NCBI GenBank assembly: GCA_001247695.2
Contig: LGRX02015659.1
Span: forward strand, 1-22,290
Source of the DNA: Cymbomonas tetramitiformis
Lineage: Eukaryota; Chlorophyta; Pyramimonadophyceae; Pyramimonadales; Pyramimonadaceae
Length of the DNA: 22,290 bases
Direction of reading: 5' to 3'
Shown: positions 1 to 10,100 of the stretch, piece after piece
How the letters are laid out: each line of letters begins with the position of its first letter
Numbering within the stretch: the first letter of the stretch is position 1
Made by a program: the position numbers and the translations under genes
The notes under the pieces: generated by a model
What the model was told of the DNA's origin: nothing
The model's database searches: none
The model's input: the letters and a program-made list of their open reading frames with translations, nothing else

Positions 1-58
1 GGGGGAGTGGGGTGGGGAGTTACGGGCACTTTACATGACGGGGGAGTGGGATGGGGAG
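1..58. repeat. G-rich direct repeat at window edge
   Basis: A 19-bp G-rich unit at 1-19 recurs at 40-58 with one mismatch, so the window starts inside a low-complexity tract with a period of 39. No coding signal is seen here. Confidence 0.6.
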
Positions 59-71
59 CGTTGATTCGCAT

Positions 72-321
72 GCAGTGGAGCTCCCGCCACCGCCACCGCC
101 GCCGCCGCCGCCACCTCTCAGTGCGTTGCCTGCTTTTCTGATGTTCGTTGAATCTGCGGTTGCCCCGAGAAGACCGGTAGGTTTGCTGCAGGGGAGCCGG
201 GGGAGCGTTTGACAGAGAAATCAATGCTGGCTGCAGTGTGTGGCGCGAAGTCACGAGAGATTGCAACGAGCAAATTCTGCTATTTTGATTGTGCGGGGCG
301 ATTGGCTGCAGCACCACTGGT
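72..321 (+). other. Weak candidate exons, one proline-rich (possible fragment of an SBBP-gene paralog)
   Basis: After an acceptor-like CATGCAG ending at 71, one frame reads a run of about ten prolines and then LPAFLMFVESAVAPRRP, ending at a GT (177). A second open stretch at about 232-321 lies between GGCTGCAG and a good donor, CTG|GTAAGC. The first resembles exon 8 of the downstream SBBP gene: proline run, then L-x-F-x-x-S-x-V-x-P. It could be a leftover piece of a related gene. The similarity is only about five residues in a low-complexity setting, so chance is quite possible. Confidence 0.2.
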
Positions 322-422
322 AAGCCACGTGGAGTGGGCGCGGCAGTCTCGCCAGTCATATTACCACGCTGGGCCTCTAAGGTAGACGGACGCCCTGCCC
401 CATGCCGTACTGCTCTGCCCCG

Positions 423-535
423 CTTACCTGAATGATGCTTTCGATTAGAAATTCCCTATGCAGCCTGTGCCAAAGAGGCACAAAAAGTCCCCTAGGTCGG
501 GTAGACTCCATATGTCTGATGAACAGCTGAAAAGT
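423..535. repeat. Dispersed repeat, copy 1
   Basis: About 113 bp match 8811-8923 in the same orientation, at roughly 80% identity by eye. Both copies begin CTTACCTGAATGATGCTT and share GAGGCACAA and GTCGGGTAGA. The second copy lies inside the large intron of the SBBP gene. This is an interspersed repeat family of unknown type; no coding capacity is recognised. Confidence 0.75.
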
Positions 536-547
536 GCATGTCTCTTT

Positions 548-568
548 TGCTCGAATCCTCATTTGCCA
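548..568. repeat. 21-bp perfect direct repeat (with 891-911)
   Basis: Twenty-one identical bases, starting TGCTCGAATCC, occur at 548-568 and 891-911, just outside the left end of the retroelement remnant. They could be part of an older repeat broken by insertions. A resemblance to a tRNA B box is noted, but no tRNA fold was found. Confidence 0.6.
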
Positions 569-804
569 AAGGCAGGCACTGCAATACGTTTCATTAAAAT
601 GATTTTGAAAAGTGTTTAAAATGCATAAAGTGCTTTTGAATGCTTTCTAAATTCTAATTTTGATGAATGTCTGTGCCAGTCACCAAAAGGAAACAGAGTC
701 CTTGGGTTGGGAGCGGTGGGAAGAGCAAAAGGAACAGAGCTGAACAGGCGTGTCGCTTCGTGGCTACTTGTACATCCTGTTTGTGTCACGGAGCTACATG
801 TGTC

Positions 805-880
805 ATTCGGCTCTACTGCAGTAGGAGTCACGGATTCTGAAAGTGAAACCACAAAAATTCGGTTGCACTCCAATTTGAAC
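805..880. repeat. Short direct repeat flanking retroelement, left copy
   Basis: This matches 3399-3477 in the same orientation: CATTCGGCTCTAC, GGAGTCACGGATTCTGAAAG, CACAAAAATT and TTGCACTCCAATTT are all shared. The two copies bracket the retroelement remnant. This copy lies about 80 bp beyond the 3' end of the recombinase. Direct terminal or split repeats are known in PAT/Ngaro-type tyrosine-recombinase retroelements; the assignment to that arrangement here is inference. Confidence 0.7.
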
Positions 881-957
881 ATTTCTATTATGCTCGAATC
901 CTCATTTGCCATGAAACCAGAGATGAAGCCAGTGATGAAAAGAATTCTGAAACTCTT

Positions 958-2010
958 TCACTGTGACCATGTTAACCACGCGAAGTAGTAGTCCATGTCT
1001 GCGTCCCTCAGAGCTGTCGGGTCAATGTAGTGTTGCACTGCAGAAGAGAACTGTGACAAGCCTCCAAAGAAACACACTTTCTCCATTGTCACGCCCACAG
1101 CTCTAGCGCACGTAGTGGCACCCGTCCGAGTGCTGTGTGCAGAAAATGACCGCCTTCCGGAGGTCTGCAATCCAGCTCACTGAGAGCCAGACCAATCCAC
1201 TCATTAGCAACTGAAGCCTTGAAGTTCTTCGGGTCCTCGGGTAGCAGCCTGTAGGCATCCGGTCGAGTGCTCGTAGACCTGCTCCAAGCTGCATCACGGT
1301 GCACTTCCCAGTTCAGCACCAGCTCTCTCAGTGGAGCAACTCCTCTCCAATGAATGCACAAGCGCCTCTTCGCCCGGTGTTACCGGCGCCCTTTCTCCCT
1401 AAGGAGAACCACAGAAAGTTCACTGTCACCACACTGTACATGCTGCCGCGACAATGATGTTCCAGTGTCTTGTCTGCCAAAAGTCACAAAGGCAATGACC
1501 ACGTAGGCGTAGGCAGCAACAGTAGATCCTCTGAAGACTGCGGCATGAGGTTCAAAGCCGCTCCGTGCACACGTCGTACGTGTCCTGCCGGCAGCCAAGT
1601 CCGCTGAGTCTCGATGCTCTCCTCCTGGACTGCCAGCTCCGCCTGGATGGTCGCCATTCCTTTCACAGCTCGGGTCACAGCACGACCCTTCGCTGGTCCA
1701 AGAAATCTCAGATCCTCGTGGTAATTGTTGATGGCGGAGAGGTACGGCTGTAAGGAAGCTGATTTGACGCCCCCGTCGTCCAACACGGAGGCGATGTACA
1801 GCAACACAGTTGCTTCTGTCGCTGGTAGCCACAGACGTCGGTGCTGCTTACAAAAGTAAAATGAAGCGCCGCGCTTTCGGTCCATAGTTGTTCAGCGTCA
1901 TGTCCAGCAGTGCTCTTTGCTGCATCCTCACTGCCAGGTCTGTGAATCGGGACTGTCCCAACTCAATCCTCCACCGCTCACAAAGTGAGCGTGTGAGGAA
2001 GTTTTCTACT
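958..2010 (-). pseudogene. Tyrosine recombinase (integrase) of the DIRS-like element, broken
   Basis: The recombinase is readable in pieces. The N-terminal SAM-like domain spans about 2010-1860 and, after a frameshift near 1865, 1885-1560 (LWLPATEATVLLYIASVL, SLQPYLSAINNYHEDL). A frameshift near 1540 leads to the next frame, which hits an in-frame stop at 1380-1382. The same frame then continues (LCIHWRGVAPLRELVLNW). After a last frameshift near 1170, the C-terminal catalytic part reads HSTRTGATT, the H-x-x-R box, and then SSAVQHYIDPT with the expected nucleophilic tyrosine. It ends at the stop at 958-960. Tyrosine recombinases integrate circular double-stranded DNA intermediates without DDE chemistry. 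The disruptions make this copy inactive. Confidence 0.85.
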
Positions 2011-2119
2011 GCACCGCCGCGCTTGTTCTCTTTGTAGTCGCCAGCGCAGTCGATGTTCTCGCCGTTCATGTCCGCTGTCTCGTCTGTCAGCTCCGACACA
2101 CCCGAGCTGCAAATGAACT

Positions 2120-2309
2120 TGAAGTTCTCCTCAGACAGGTCAAGAGTCTCCTCGTCGCCATGGCCGTACAGCACGTGCGCCTTACTGTGCTCGTTGAGCT
2201 TCTTCACCACACCCACGTAAAAACAGACATCGTCCTTCCAGAACACCTCGATTTTTGAGCCCACGGTCACCTTGCTTGCCGTCGTACACGTCGATGAACT
2301 TTTGTGCAC
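2120..2309 (-). pseudogene. Tudor-like module inside the retroelement
   Basis: The frame at 2309-1848 reads VGSKIEVFWKDDVCFYVGVV followed by HVLYGHGDEETLDLSEENF. This is the usual spacing of a Tudor/Agenet-type beta barrel (aromatic cage region, then Y-x-D/H-G-D-E-E). Domains of this type read methylated histones. In a retroelement, a chromatin reader could bias integration, as chromodomains do in some Ty3/gypsy elements; that role is inference. It sits between the RNase H segment and the recombinase and continues in the same frame into the recombinase N-terminus (LTRSLCERWRIELGQSRFTD). Confidence 0.65.
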
Positions 2310-2327
2310 TTTTGTGCACTTTTGCGC
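2298..2327. repeat. 10-bp unit, three tandem copies
   Basis: ACTTTTGTGC occurs twice and is followed by ACTTTTGCGC. It lies in the linker between the RNase H region and the Tudor-like module of the retroelement. A run of 10-bp units shifts frame whenever copy number changes, and may explain one of the frame breaks here. Confidence 0.7.
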
Positions 2328-2343
2328 ACAGCAGCGTAGTAAC

Positions 2344-3401
2344 TCACGGGCACGCCTCGATGAAGAACATCACAGCGTCCCACTTTGAGGGCCCGGGCAG
2401 CTCGGACCCTCCCAACCTGCTCGGAGTGAACAGGTCTCTGCGCCTCGGCATGATCACCACCTCGGTTGCCAGTGCTTCCATCTCCCCGAACCAGGACTGA
2501 CCTGGCCAGTACGGGGCCACTACCGTCGCTGCAGCCCCTTCGCTTGTGCGCCACATCGTCCAGCAACGCCCACGGGGGGTTCACCCAATTGTTCTCTCCC
2601 CGCCAGTTGTACGCCAGAGAGTCCACACCCTCGCACCGCGGGTCTTTCCACGAAGCGTGGTACCGCGGAAGCTGCGCGGAGATCTTGGAAGCGAACCGGT
2701 CCACCGTGAAGGGGCCCCACTGCTTGTTGGCCCACACGAACCAGTCTCGATTGAGTCTCCAGTCGTCTAGATCCTCGCAGCAAGAAAGGTTGTCGGCCCA
2801 CACGTTGGCCTCGCTACAGATGTAACGAGCTTGAAGCTCGATGTCGTGCAAGTCGAGGAGCGACCAGAGTCTCCGCATCCTCCTCATCAAGTTCGCGTTT
2901 CTGGAGGTGAAGTGTGAGAGCATTGCCACCACCGCTTGGTTGTCGCAGTAAAGTCGTACGACCTTGCTCTCGAGCTCCTTCAGAAACGCCTGCACGGTCT
3001 TGTACACGGCCTCCAGCTAGGTGCGTGATGTGCCAGTTCCTCATCTCGTCTGGCCAGAAACCTCTCGCCGGGTACTTGAGGTTCAGCACGCCTCCCCACG
3101 CGATCATCAAAGAATCTGCGTGCAGCTTCGCTCTCGTCGGGGATCTCCAGATCTTGCGTCCGTTCCACCTGCTCATCACAGGCAGACTGGCCCACCATTC
3201 TAAGTCCACCCGAGCTGCACGAGAAATCTTCACCTTCGCTCCCCAGCTGCGTTTCTCCGCCAGTACGAAGTAGAGCTCCCGCAGGTAGAGTCTCGCCGCT
3301 GGTACGGCGAGGTACACCGATTGACAGAGTCCCGTGAAAGCTGCCAATCTCCTTGCAGCAATCCACCGCCGATTTCTCGCTGCGTCGCGCAGAATCTTCA
3401 T
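2344..3401 (-). pseudogene. RT C-terminus plus RNase H, frameshifted (DIRS-like)
   Basis: 3401 to about 3020 encodes the end of reverse transcriptase (AFTGLCQSVYLAVPAARLYL) and the start of RNase H, including LHADSLMIAWGGVLN with the first acidic residue. A frameshift near 3019 interrupts the THLELEAVYK region, which would supply the glutamate. Reading resumes in another frame with LYCDNQAVV and ANVWADNLS, the later acidic residues. After RNase H comes the class-typical segment TVDRFAS...GVDSLAYNW...NPPWALLDDV. A second frameshift near 2545 moves reading into the frame of 2556-2344 (APYWPGQSWF). The RT palm is absent, so the gene is 5' truncated as well as broken. I see no promoter or start. 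Family assignment rests on motif order rather than a search, but the match is clear. Confidence 0.85.
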
Positions 3402-3477
3402 TCGGCTCTACCGCAGCAGGAGTCACGGATTCTGAAAGTCTGAAATCACAAAAATTATGTTGCACTCCAATTTAAAC
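3399..3477. repeat. Short direct repeat flanking retroelement, right copy
   Basis: Partner of 805-880. It starts exactly where the readable RT fragment begins (3401), so the 5' part of the element was lost either at transposition or by later deletion onto this repeat. Confidence 0.7.
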
Positions 3478-4007
3478 GTACTAGTAGGCCGCTGATGTGC
3501 GTTCTCCCCAGCTGGAATCCCCCGCACAGCGCACTGTGCTGCTTTTTTGGCTGCTGCGCGGTGCGAAGCGGCGGTCCCAGGGCCATAACCCCCATGCCTG
3601 GGCCATACTCGGTGGACATATGAGACTTGGAATGGCGGGTCCAGCGTAAAAACCGATGATGAAGGATTCTGCTCCAGAAGATCCCCTGCGCCAGGGGCGG
3701 GGTTGGGTGTTGTGGCACACCGAGCATGGATCCTGTGGACCGGTGGTGGGTCCTTGTGCGAGGACGCAGCGGTGGCACGCATCACGCTGTTAAAATGATT
3801 GGGCTGTGATTGCTGAGGGAGAGAGAGGGGTGGAGAGGGAATGGAGGCTACAGGCAAGGGATGGAGCATACCGGCATGCGGAACTCACATGAGGGCGGGC
3901 AGCAGCATGCGCTTGTGAGGAAGTATGAGGCGGTGATAGGGGAAGGGGGGGGCTTCAACGCAGTGTGATAGTATAAGACTGAGGCGATGGAAGGGGGAGG
4001 ACTGCAG
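3478..4007. other. No gene recognised; probably intron or 5' region of the SBBP gene
   Basis: About 530 bp follow the retroelement. The minus-strand frames here (up to 148 codons) have no recognisable domain. The plus strand must hold, or be spliced across to reach, the missing upstream exon, because the first recognised exon has a phase-2 acceptor at 4008. No signal peptide or convincing start codon was found. Confidence 0.5.
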
Positions 4008-4172
4008 TGGGGGCACCCGGAATGCGGCGCTCCTTGGGAATGACCAGGCATATGACATCACTGTGGATGCTTGGGGAAATGCGTACACCACGGGCGCAGT
4101 GCGGCTCACTGTCGGGGAGCAGCGCCCTTACAAGATGTTCGTCCAGAAGGTCAATGCCGGTGGCAGTGTCAG
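4008..4172 (+). CDS. Exon: propeller unit 1
   Basis: Acceptor GACTGCAG|T, phase 2 in. Codons read GNDQAYDITVDAWGNAYTTG, a textbook SBBP strand pair, then PYKMFVQKVNAGGSVR. The donor is AG|GTCAGA after two bases of an Arg codon, which the next exon completes. The incoming split codon shows that at least one exon lies upstream. Confidence 0.8.
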
Positions 4173-7100
4173 GTCAGAGTGCTTACCACCCACCCAGCTG
4201 AACCTCCAAAGTCTATATCCCCTACCATGCAAGCTGCCCTTCATGGTGCCACCGGCCCCTCCCTTTTCCCCAGTTCCTCTGCACTGCTCTTCATATTGGA
4301 CCCCTTCCCCTCCTTGTACCCACAATGCCAACCTTGCACTTCTGCATTTGGAGGGTTCCTGCACGAGAGCCCTCCGTTGGTGCACCCTCCATAAAAGATC
4401 CCCTGTTGCCTCACCCTCTATGCAAACCGCCCCCCCCTCCTTCTCCTCCTCCTCCTCTCCTCCCCTCCTCCTCCCTCCTTCTCCTCCTACTGCTTGCTGC
4501 TGCTGCAATTTCCCTCCGTTTGGGCCCCTTCATCTCACATTCCACTCATAAGGCTTCCCCCAACCCCACCTCATATGCATCTCCCGTCCCGGTGTCACAA
4601 GCAATCCCCTGGAGGGGACGGTGAGGGGACGGGGAGGAGAGGGAATGGTGACAGATGGACGCTCATCTCCGATGGGGATGCAGTTGAGACCGGGCAGGGC
4701 ATCAGCATGTTAGGATTTAACGCATCGGAGCGGCCGGGGATCCTGTACGTCACGGGGTACTTCAACAGCGCCAATGCCACCTTCGGGGATAAGGTGCTGC
4801 AGTCTACCTCCGACGAGGTGGACGTGTTCGTGCTCAAGCTGACCGACTCCGGCAGCGTGCTGTGGGCCCGAAGCCTCGGCGGGGACCTGGACGACGTCGG
4901 GTATGGAGTGGACGTAAGTGAGGTGACTGGGGACGTGTTTGTCACGGGCTATTTCAAGAGCGCCACAGCCACGATGGGGGAATTCACAGTGATCAATGCG
5001 GACAAAAGCGTCAACGTCAACAAGAGCACCAGCGACGTTTTTGTGGCGCAAGTACTTGCCCGAACCCCTCCATCCTACCCCTCCGTCCCCGTGCCCCTTG
5101 GAGCAGGTAGCGCTGACAGTGGTGTTGTTGGCATATGTTTGGTGGAATGCAGGTGGATGCAAACGGCACCGTAAAGCAGCTCGCAAGCTGGGGTGGCGTT
5201 TCAGCGGACGTGGGCCATTCCATCGCAGCAGATGCCTCCGGTCGTGTCTACGTGGCGGGTGTGTGTCCAACCTCCGTTTCCCAGACCGCTCCTCTCCTCC
5301 CTGGCCAACTTCTCGTTTTGCCTGTCTTGCCTCTTGCCCTTGCTGCCCCTGCCTCTCAACCCCTCCCCATTCCTCCTGTCCTCCCTGTGCCTGTTTCTCA
5401 GCCCCTTCTTCAAAATGTTACTTCTCTGTTTCTCAGCCCCTTCTTCGAAATTTATCTTCTCTGTTCCCTGGCCCCTTCTGCCCTCCCTGCCCCTGCTGTC
5501 GGAGACCCTCCACACTCCCACTGCACACTCCCTCCATGCAATTCTCCCCGAGCTTCTCCGGCTGCTTCTCACCCCCTCTCGCTCGTTCAGCGCGCCCACA
5601 AACACCTCTCCCCAGCAGCAAACAAGTCACGGAGAGACCCCAGTCGCGGTGTCTGGCCTCGCATTCCCAGTCGCGCACATGAGACAAATGTAAGCAGCCA
5701 AGCGGAGCGAGCGGGGGAGAAGCTGGCTCCTCACACTGGGGGAATGGGGCGGGCGTGGCACAGGGGAGTACTCGAGCTTGAATGCCTCCTTCGGGGAACA
5801 GCACGTGCTCCGATCCACAGAAGGAGATCACGATGGGTACATGGAGCAGGACCCGGTGTCCGGGGAGTGGTCCGAGCGAACAGACACGGACATGTTTTTG
5901 GCACAGGTGGGAGTGGGGGATGGCGAGGTGCAATGGGTGCTGCAGGCAGGCGGGCTGAAGCAGGAGGCAGCAGAGTCAGTGTGTATCGACCGCCAACAGG
6001 GCGCGCGCTCCGCCGACTCAGGGGTGTTCGTCACGGTACACCTTTCCATCCCCCATAGCTACTGCACCCCGTATCCAGGAGAGGGTACTTCGATCTGCGG
6101 GGGCAGCCCATCATCCAACTGGAGCGAATCTTCAAGTCTGCCCCCGGGTGCACGCCACGGGCTTCATCTCCCGCTTGCTCTCTTTTCTTGTTGCCTGGGG
6201 TACTGGAGTTGGCTCAGAGTCAGTGCAGCCAGTAAGGGCGGTCTGCCATGATGCCGCGCCGCTGGCAGAGCCTTTTGGCGTGGTGTACCATCCATGAGGC
6301 GCTGCGAAGGACTTTCTGTTGTCGTGTAGACCCAACGCCATGTGCAAGTCCGCAGCGCGAGGTCGGCACACCGGCTGCTCGGGAGATTGGGGCGCGGCCT
6401 CTCTGTGTCCGGAGTTCCCCACATGTATTTAGTCTTTTCCGATCAGATGTCCGTACCGGCGGTGTTTGGCATTTTGTGTGGGGTGCTGAAGACAAGTGGG
6501 TGAAGCCTTGGTGTTCACGTGCACCACGGCCGGATTTCCCCTCTAATTTATCCGACTCGCCTTGCCTGGGCTAGAGCACCACATGGACGATTTCAATAAC
6601 GGACCTGCAGTGCAAAGCTGGATGAGCTCCCAGCTAGCCCACGCTTGCTTTTATCGATACAATGAGTGAGGCTATCCTTGGACCGACTCCTTTGGCACAC
6701 CGTTGCCACAGAAGACCGGCTGCACTATGTACCCACGCCGGGGATCAAAGGATTCAGCACACACTTCGGGACACTCATCCGGATTCTCCGGAGTCACTAG
6801 TGAGGAATGGGAACCCCCTAAGCCTCACTGAGCCACCGGCGCGCCTCTGCAAGTGCACTGCCGGCGCATTGCTGCTGTGTCTCTGAAGCCGGCTCACCTC
6901 TGCCCCCTGAGCTGCCCAAGCCATCTCCCCACCACCAAGCCTACTCTCTGAACCACCCCTCTGCTCCCTACCTGCCCCAAAGCCTGGTCTCAAGAGAGCT
7001 TGTTCACCCATTGCACGCCCGGTGTTCCAAAGGGCTGTCCCAAGGGGCTCAGAATGAAAAACTGGATTCCTGCCATCTGACCTTGCGCGCCCGCCACTGA

Positions 7101-10100
7101 TCCGCGCTTGCAACCTTCCACCTCCAATACCAACTCTATGGGACCGAAGCCCTTGCACTGAATACCCTGCGTGGAAGCTGCAAACTTGAGCAATGCGCTC
7201 CACACTTGCACTGCAACTGTTGTTCTGCGCAGTCCCTACTTGCGGTCCCATTCCCACATATGCCTATGTGTACCAAGCCCTCCCGGTGGCCAATAGTTCA
7301 CCATCTGGTCGTTGCCTTCCCGACAGCTGCTCACTGTCAGTTCCGGCACGGCCAACAACCTCGCCTCATGGGCAGGGAAGCTGATGAGACGCCGTATGCT
7401 GCCGTGCAACCTGTTGTAAGTGGTCATCGCTGCCGGGATGGGCCCCCGGGCTCTGAGGGGCCCGGCATGTGTCAACTCCACCTGTAACCCTTTCACCCGC
7501 ACCTCGCTCAACCCCCTCCCCACCAGTTCCCTTCATGCCAACAACCCCCTCAAGAAGGTGGGTCACTCGCCTGCTCGCCCCCATCAAAGTTGCCACCCCT
7601 TCCTCAGCCAAGGCCATTGCTTGCTCTGGCGAGGCCCTGCTCTGCTCCCGAGACCAGACCCCACTCTCTGGGCTCGGCGATGAGCTCATCCCACTCTGTC
7701 AAGATATCCTGACGCCGAGCCCCCCAACCACCACCATCCCCGCCATCACTGGGCCCACACCCTGCCCAGCCGATCTCCCGCCATCAACACGCCCCTCATT
7801 CGCCTGCCTACCTTCCTGATTTTCAATACTCATGAAGTCTGAAGATAACCGCCAAGTGCCGCCCGCCACCAAACACCCAGCCCCTAGAAATCCTACCCCA
7901 GGAGCTAAAACGACGTTCAGACCCCATCGCCCTGAAATTAGCTGGTCATGGCCTCTGGCGTCCGGCCCCTCACCCCGGGGAAAGTGGTGGGCCGGTGCTA
8001 ACCACCAAGCAGAGTCTTCCGTCAGATACTTTAGGCAACAAGCTGGGTTGACCTGGAGGGTAAGCTCCCCCTGAAGAGTATCCGAGCACTCCCTCAGCAC
8101 TCATAACCCCCAAGAAGTAGAACCAAATTAACCTACCCCGTAACTATGTCAACCGCGCGGGAGACTGTAACGACCGCGCCCCGAAGGTCACTGGTACCCT
8201 CGACCTGCTCCCCTACCGATGCAACATCTGGCAGTCGACCGCTCACTCACGCCCCCAATATATACAACCCGCAATATAAACAATCTATACAAAATATGCA
8301 CAACCGAAGTCCCGGCCGACGAAGGCAGCAGCCAACGCCCTGTGCAAGGAACCCCAGCAGGGATGCCACGAAATCCCTGGAAAGGTCTGGACCGTAGAGA
8401 GCAACGGCAAGCGACAACCACCACACCAGAAGTGTGGATCCGTCCTCACGGGCCCGGGTCCAGACCACATCCAACGGATCCCACCAGCAATCTTTAGCTT
8501 GCCTGGGCTTAAGCACCGGATTGGAGTATTTCCATGACGGACCTGCGGTGCAAAGCTGGATGAGCTCCCAGCTACCCCACATTTCCGGCTGTGATTCGTG
8601 TTTGTGATGGGTTCGCTTTGCACTTGGTTTGGGATGTGTCGAAGTGAATGGCATCATGCCACGGCCCCGCCCTGTTTTTAATGCTTCTCCCTCCACTGGG
8701 ATGATAGTGAGCTACCTTTTGTCGGCGGACCTCATGCCATTCAGTGTGTCGGTGGTATCTTCACACTCAGCCCCTCCCTTCCCACCTGTCTCTCCCCTGG
8801 CGCTCTCCCCCTTACCTGAATGATGCTTCTGGTTATGAATTCCCCGTGCGGCCCGTGCGAGAGAGGCACAACAAGTCCCCCGGGTCGGGTAGATTCCATA
8901 GTCTGATGTATAGCTGTAAAGTTCCTGAATGCTTCTCACATCCACTGGGATGATGGTGGACTGGCTTTTGTCGGCAGGCCTCATGCCGCTCGGTGTGTGA
9001 ACCTGTGGATCAGCATCAGGGATCGTTGGACCATTGTCTGTAAATCGTCACACGAGTGTATGCAAGCGCGCATAGAACCGAGACTGACGAAGGAAGGTGA
9101 GTGGCGGGTGTTGCAGGGGCGCTACGATTCTGTGAGGAATGCTACGTTCGGCGACTCCCAGCGTGCCGCTCTTGGTCGCATGGATGTCTTTCTCCTCAAG
9201 GTGCGCCCTCGCATCTGCCCGTGGCCCGGCCTCCCCCATTTCGCTTTGAGGGATCATCCAGAGCCGTAACTTTGGCATAACTGTGAGCGTCCCTTGCCAC
9301 GTGGTTCTCCATGCATGTGCTCTTTCCGTATCCACTCCGTGCTCCGCCTCCACTTCTGCCTGGTCGACCGCCTCAGCCGCTGAATCCACACCTCTGCCTC
9401 CGCCTATTATTCTTATCTGGCTTCTGCCTCGTCCCGGGGCACCGGGTATTTCCAGACGATTGTTTCTGTCAAAGCAATCCGTTGGCAGAAAGGAAGGAGG
9501 GGTGGTGAATCGCTGATCTGAAGTTTACTGCTAGGTCCACGCACCACTTTTGGTGTTGATATGCAATTGTGATCGCTACCCTGCGTTCACCGTGATGGTG
9601 GGCCCATAACCTAACATGAGGAGCAGTCGATACTGACCATATGACGGATATCCAATCAGGTATATCATATAATCTACCTTTTTAACCGTCAGCATTTACG
9701 CAGATCAGATGTACAAAGATAATCCAAAGATGCCTTAAACCAAGGCACTTGGCCCCTCTTATCGCAGACGAGATTTATCGGAAGTGTCATACAATCGCTA
9801 CTTCGCTGTACTCACTCTGTCACTGATGACACGTCAGTCCAGTTTGATCCTTCACAGTTTTCGCTCGAATACTGATGACACATTTTTCCTGCAAAGACAG
9901 ATGAGAGAAACTATACTTTCTGACAGATTTTCTATACACTCAGAATGTCTGTGTTCTACTCGCCCTGTAGGTTGAGGGGTGGGAATGTGGGGAATGCTGC
10001 GGTGTGTAGGTGAGCTATTTGGGCACTGTGGTGTGGGACTTTGTCGCGGGGGGACCCGGAAACGATGTGGGCCGCAGCGTGACGGTTGACAATCTGGGGG

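Larger units (their letters stand above)
805..3477 (-). mobile_element. Degenerate DIRS-like tyrosine-recombinase retrotransposon
   Basis: Read on the minus strand, the order is: end of reverse transcriptase, RNase H, a conserved DIRS-type C-terminal extension, a Tudor-like module and a tyrosine recombinase. The whole is framed by direct repeats at 3399-3477 and 805-880. This domain order (RT-RNase H followed by a tyrosine recombinase, no DDE integrase) defines the DIRS/Ngaro/PAT class. The catalytic palm of the reverse transcriptase, with its YxDD box, and any gag are missing, because the right-hand repeat abuts the RT thumb region directly. At least five frameshifts and one in-frame stop show that the copy is dead. 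It lies upstream of the SBBP gene in the opposite orientation. Confidence 0.85.
6036..9116 (+). other. 3.08-kb intron 4 carrying nested repeats
   Basis: Bounded by ACG|GTACAC and TGTTGCAG|GGG. It is far longer than the other introns of this gene (101-1343 bp). It contains a repeat pair at 6561-6642 and 8498-8580 about 1.9 kb apart, a second pair at 8681-8754 and 8929-9000, and copy 2 of the repeat found at 423-535. Between 6650 and 8500, frames on both strands are open for 60-160 codons, but I recognise no domain. Some minus-strand frames (7236-7523, 7366-7689, 7699-8100) could be decayed coding sequence of an inserted element. Confidence 0.7.

Noticed and set aside
548..911. tRNA B-box-like sequence in the 21-bp repeats
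   Set aside because: No A box at proper spacing and no cloverleaf stems around it on either strand.
4128..4508. Minus-strand 126-codon frame with poly-Glu and poly-Gly
   Set aside because: It reads across the pyrimidine tract of intron 1 and part of exon 1, whose plus-strand SBBP coding is clear.
4494..5174. Single long plus-strand frame of 226 codons as one gene
   Set aside because: Only 4655-5051 is coding. The frame enters and leaves through introns, and the SBBP pattern stops exactly at the splice sites.
6775..7257. 160-codon minus-strand frame in intron 4
   Set aside because: No recognisable domain or consistent motif; kept only as a possible decayed element within the intron entry.
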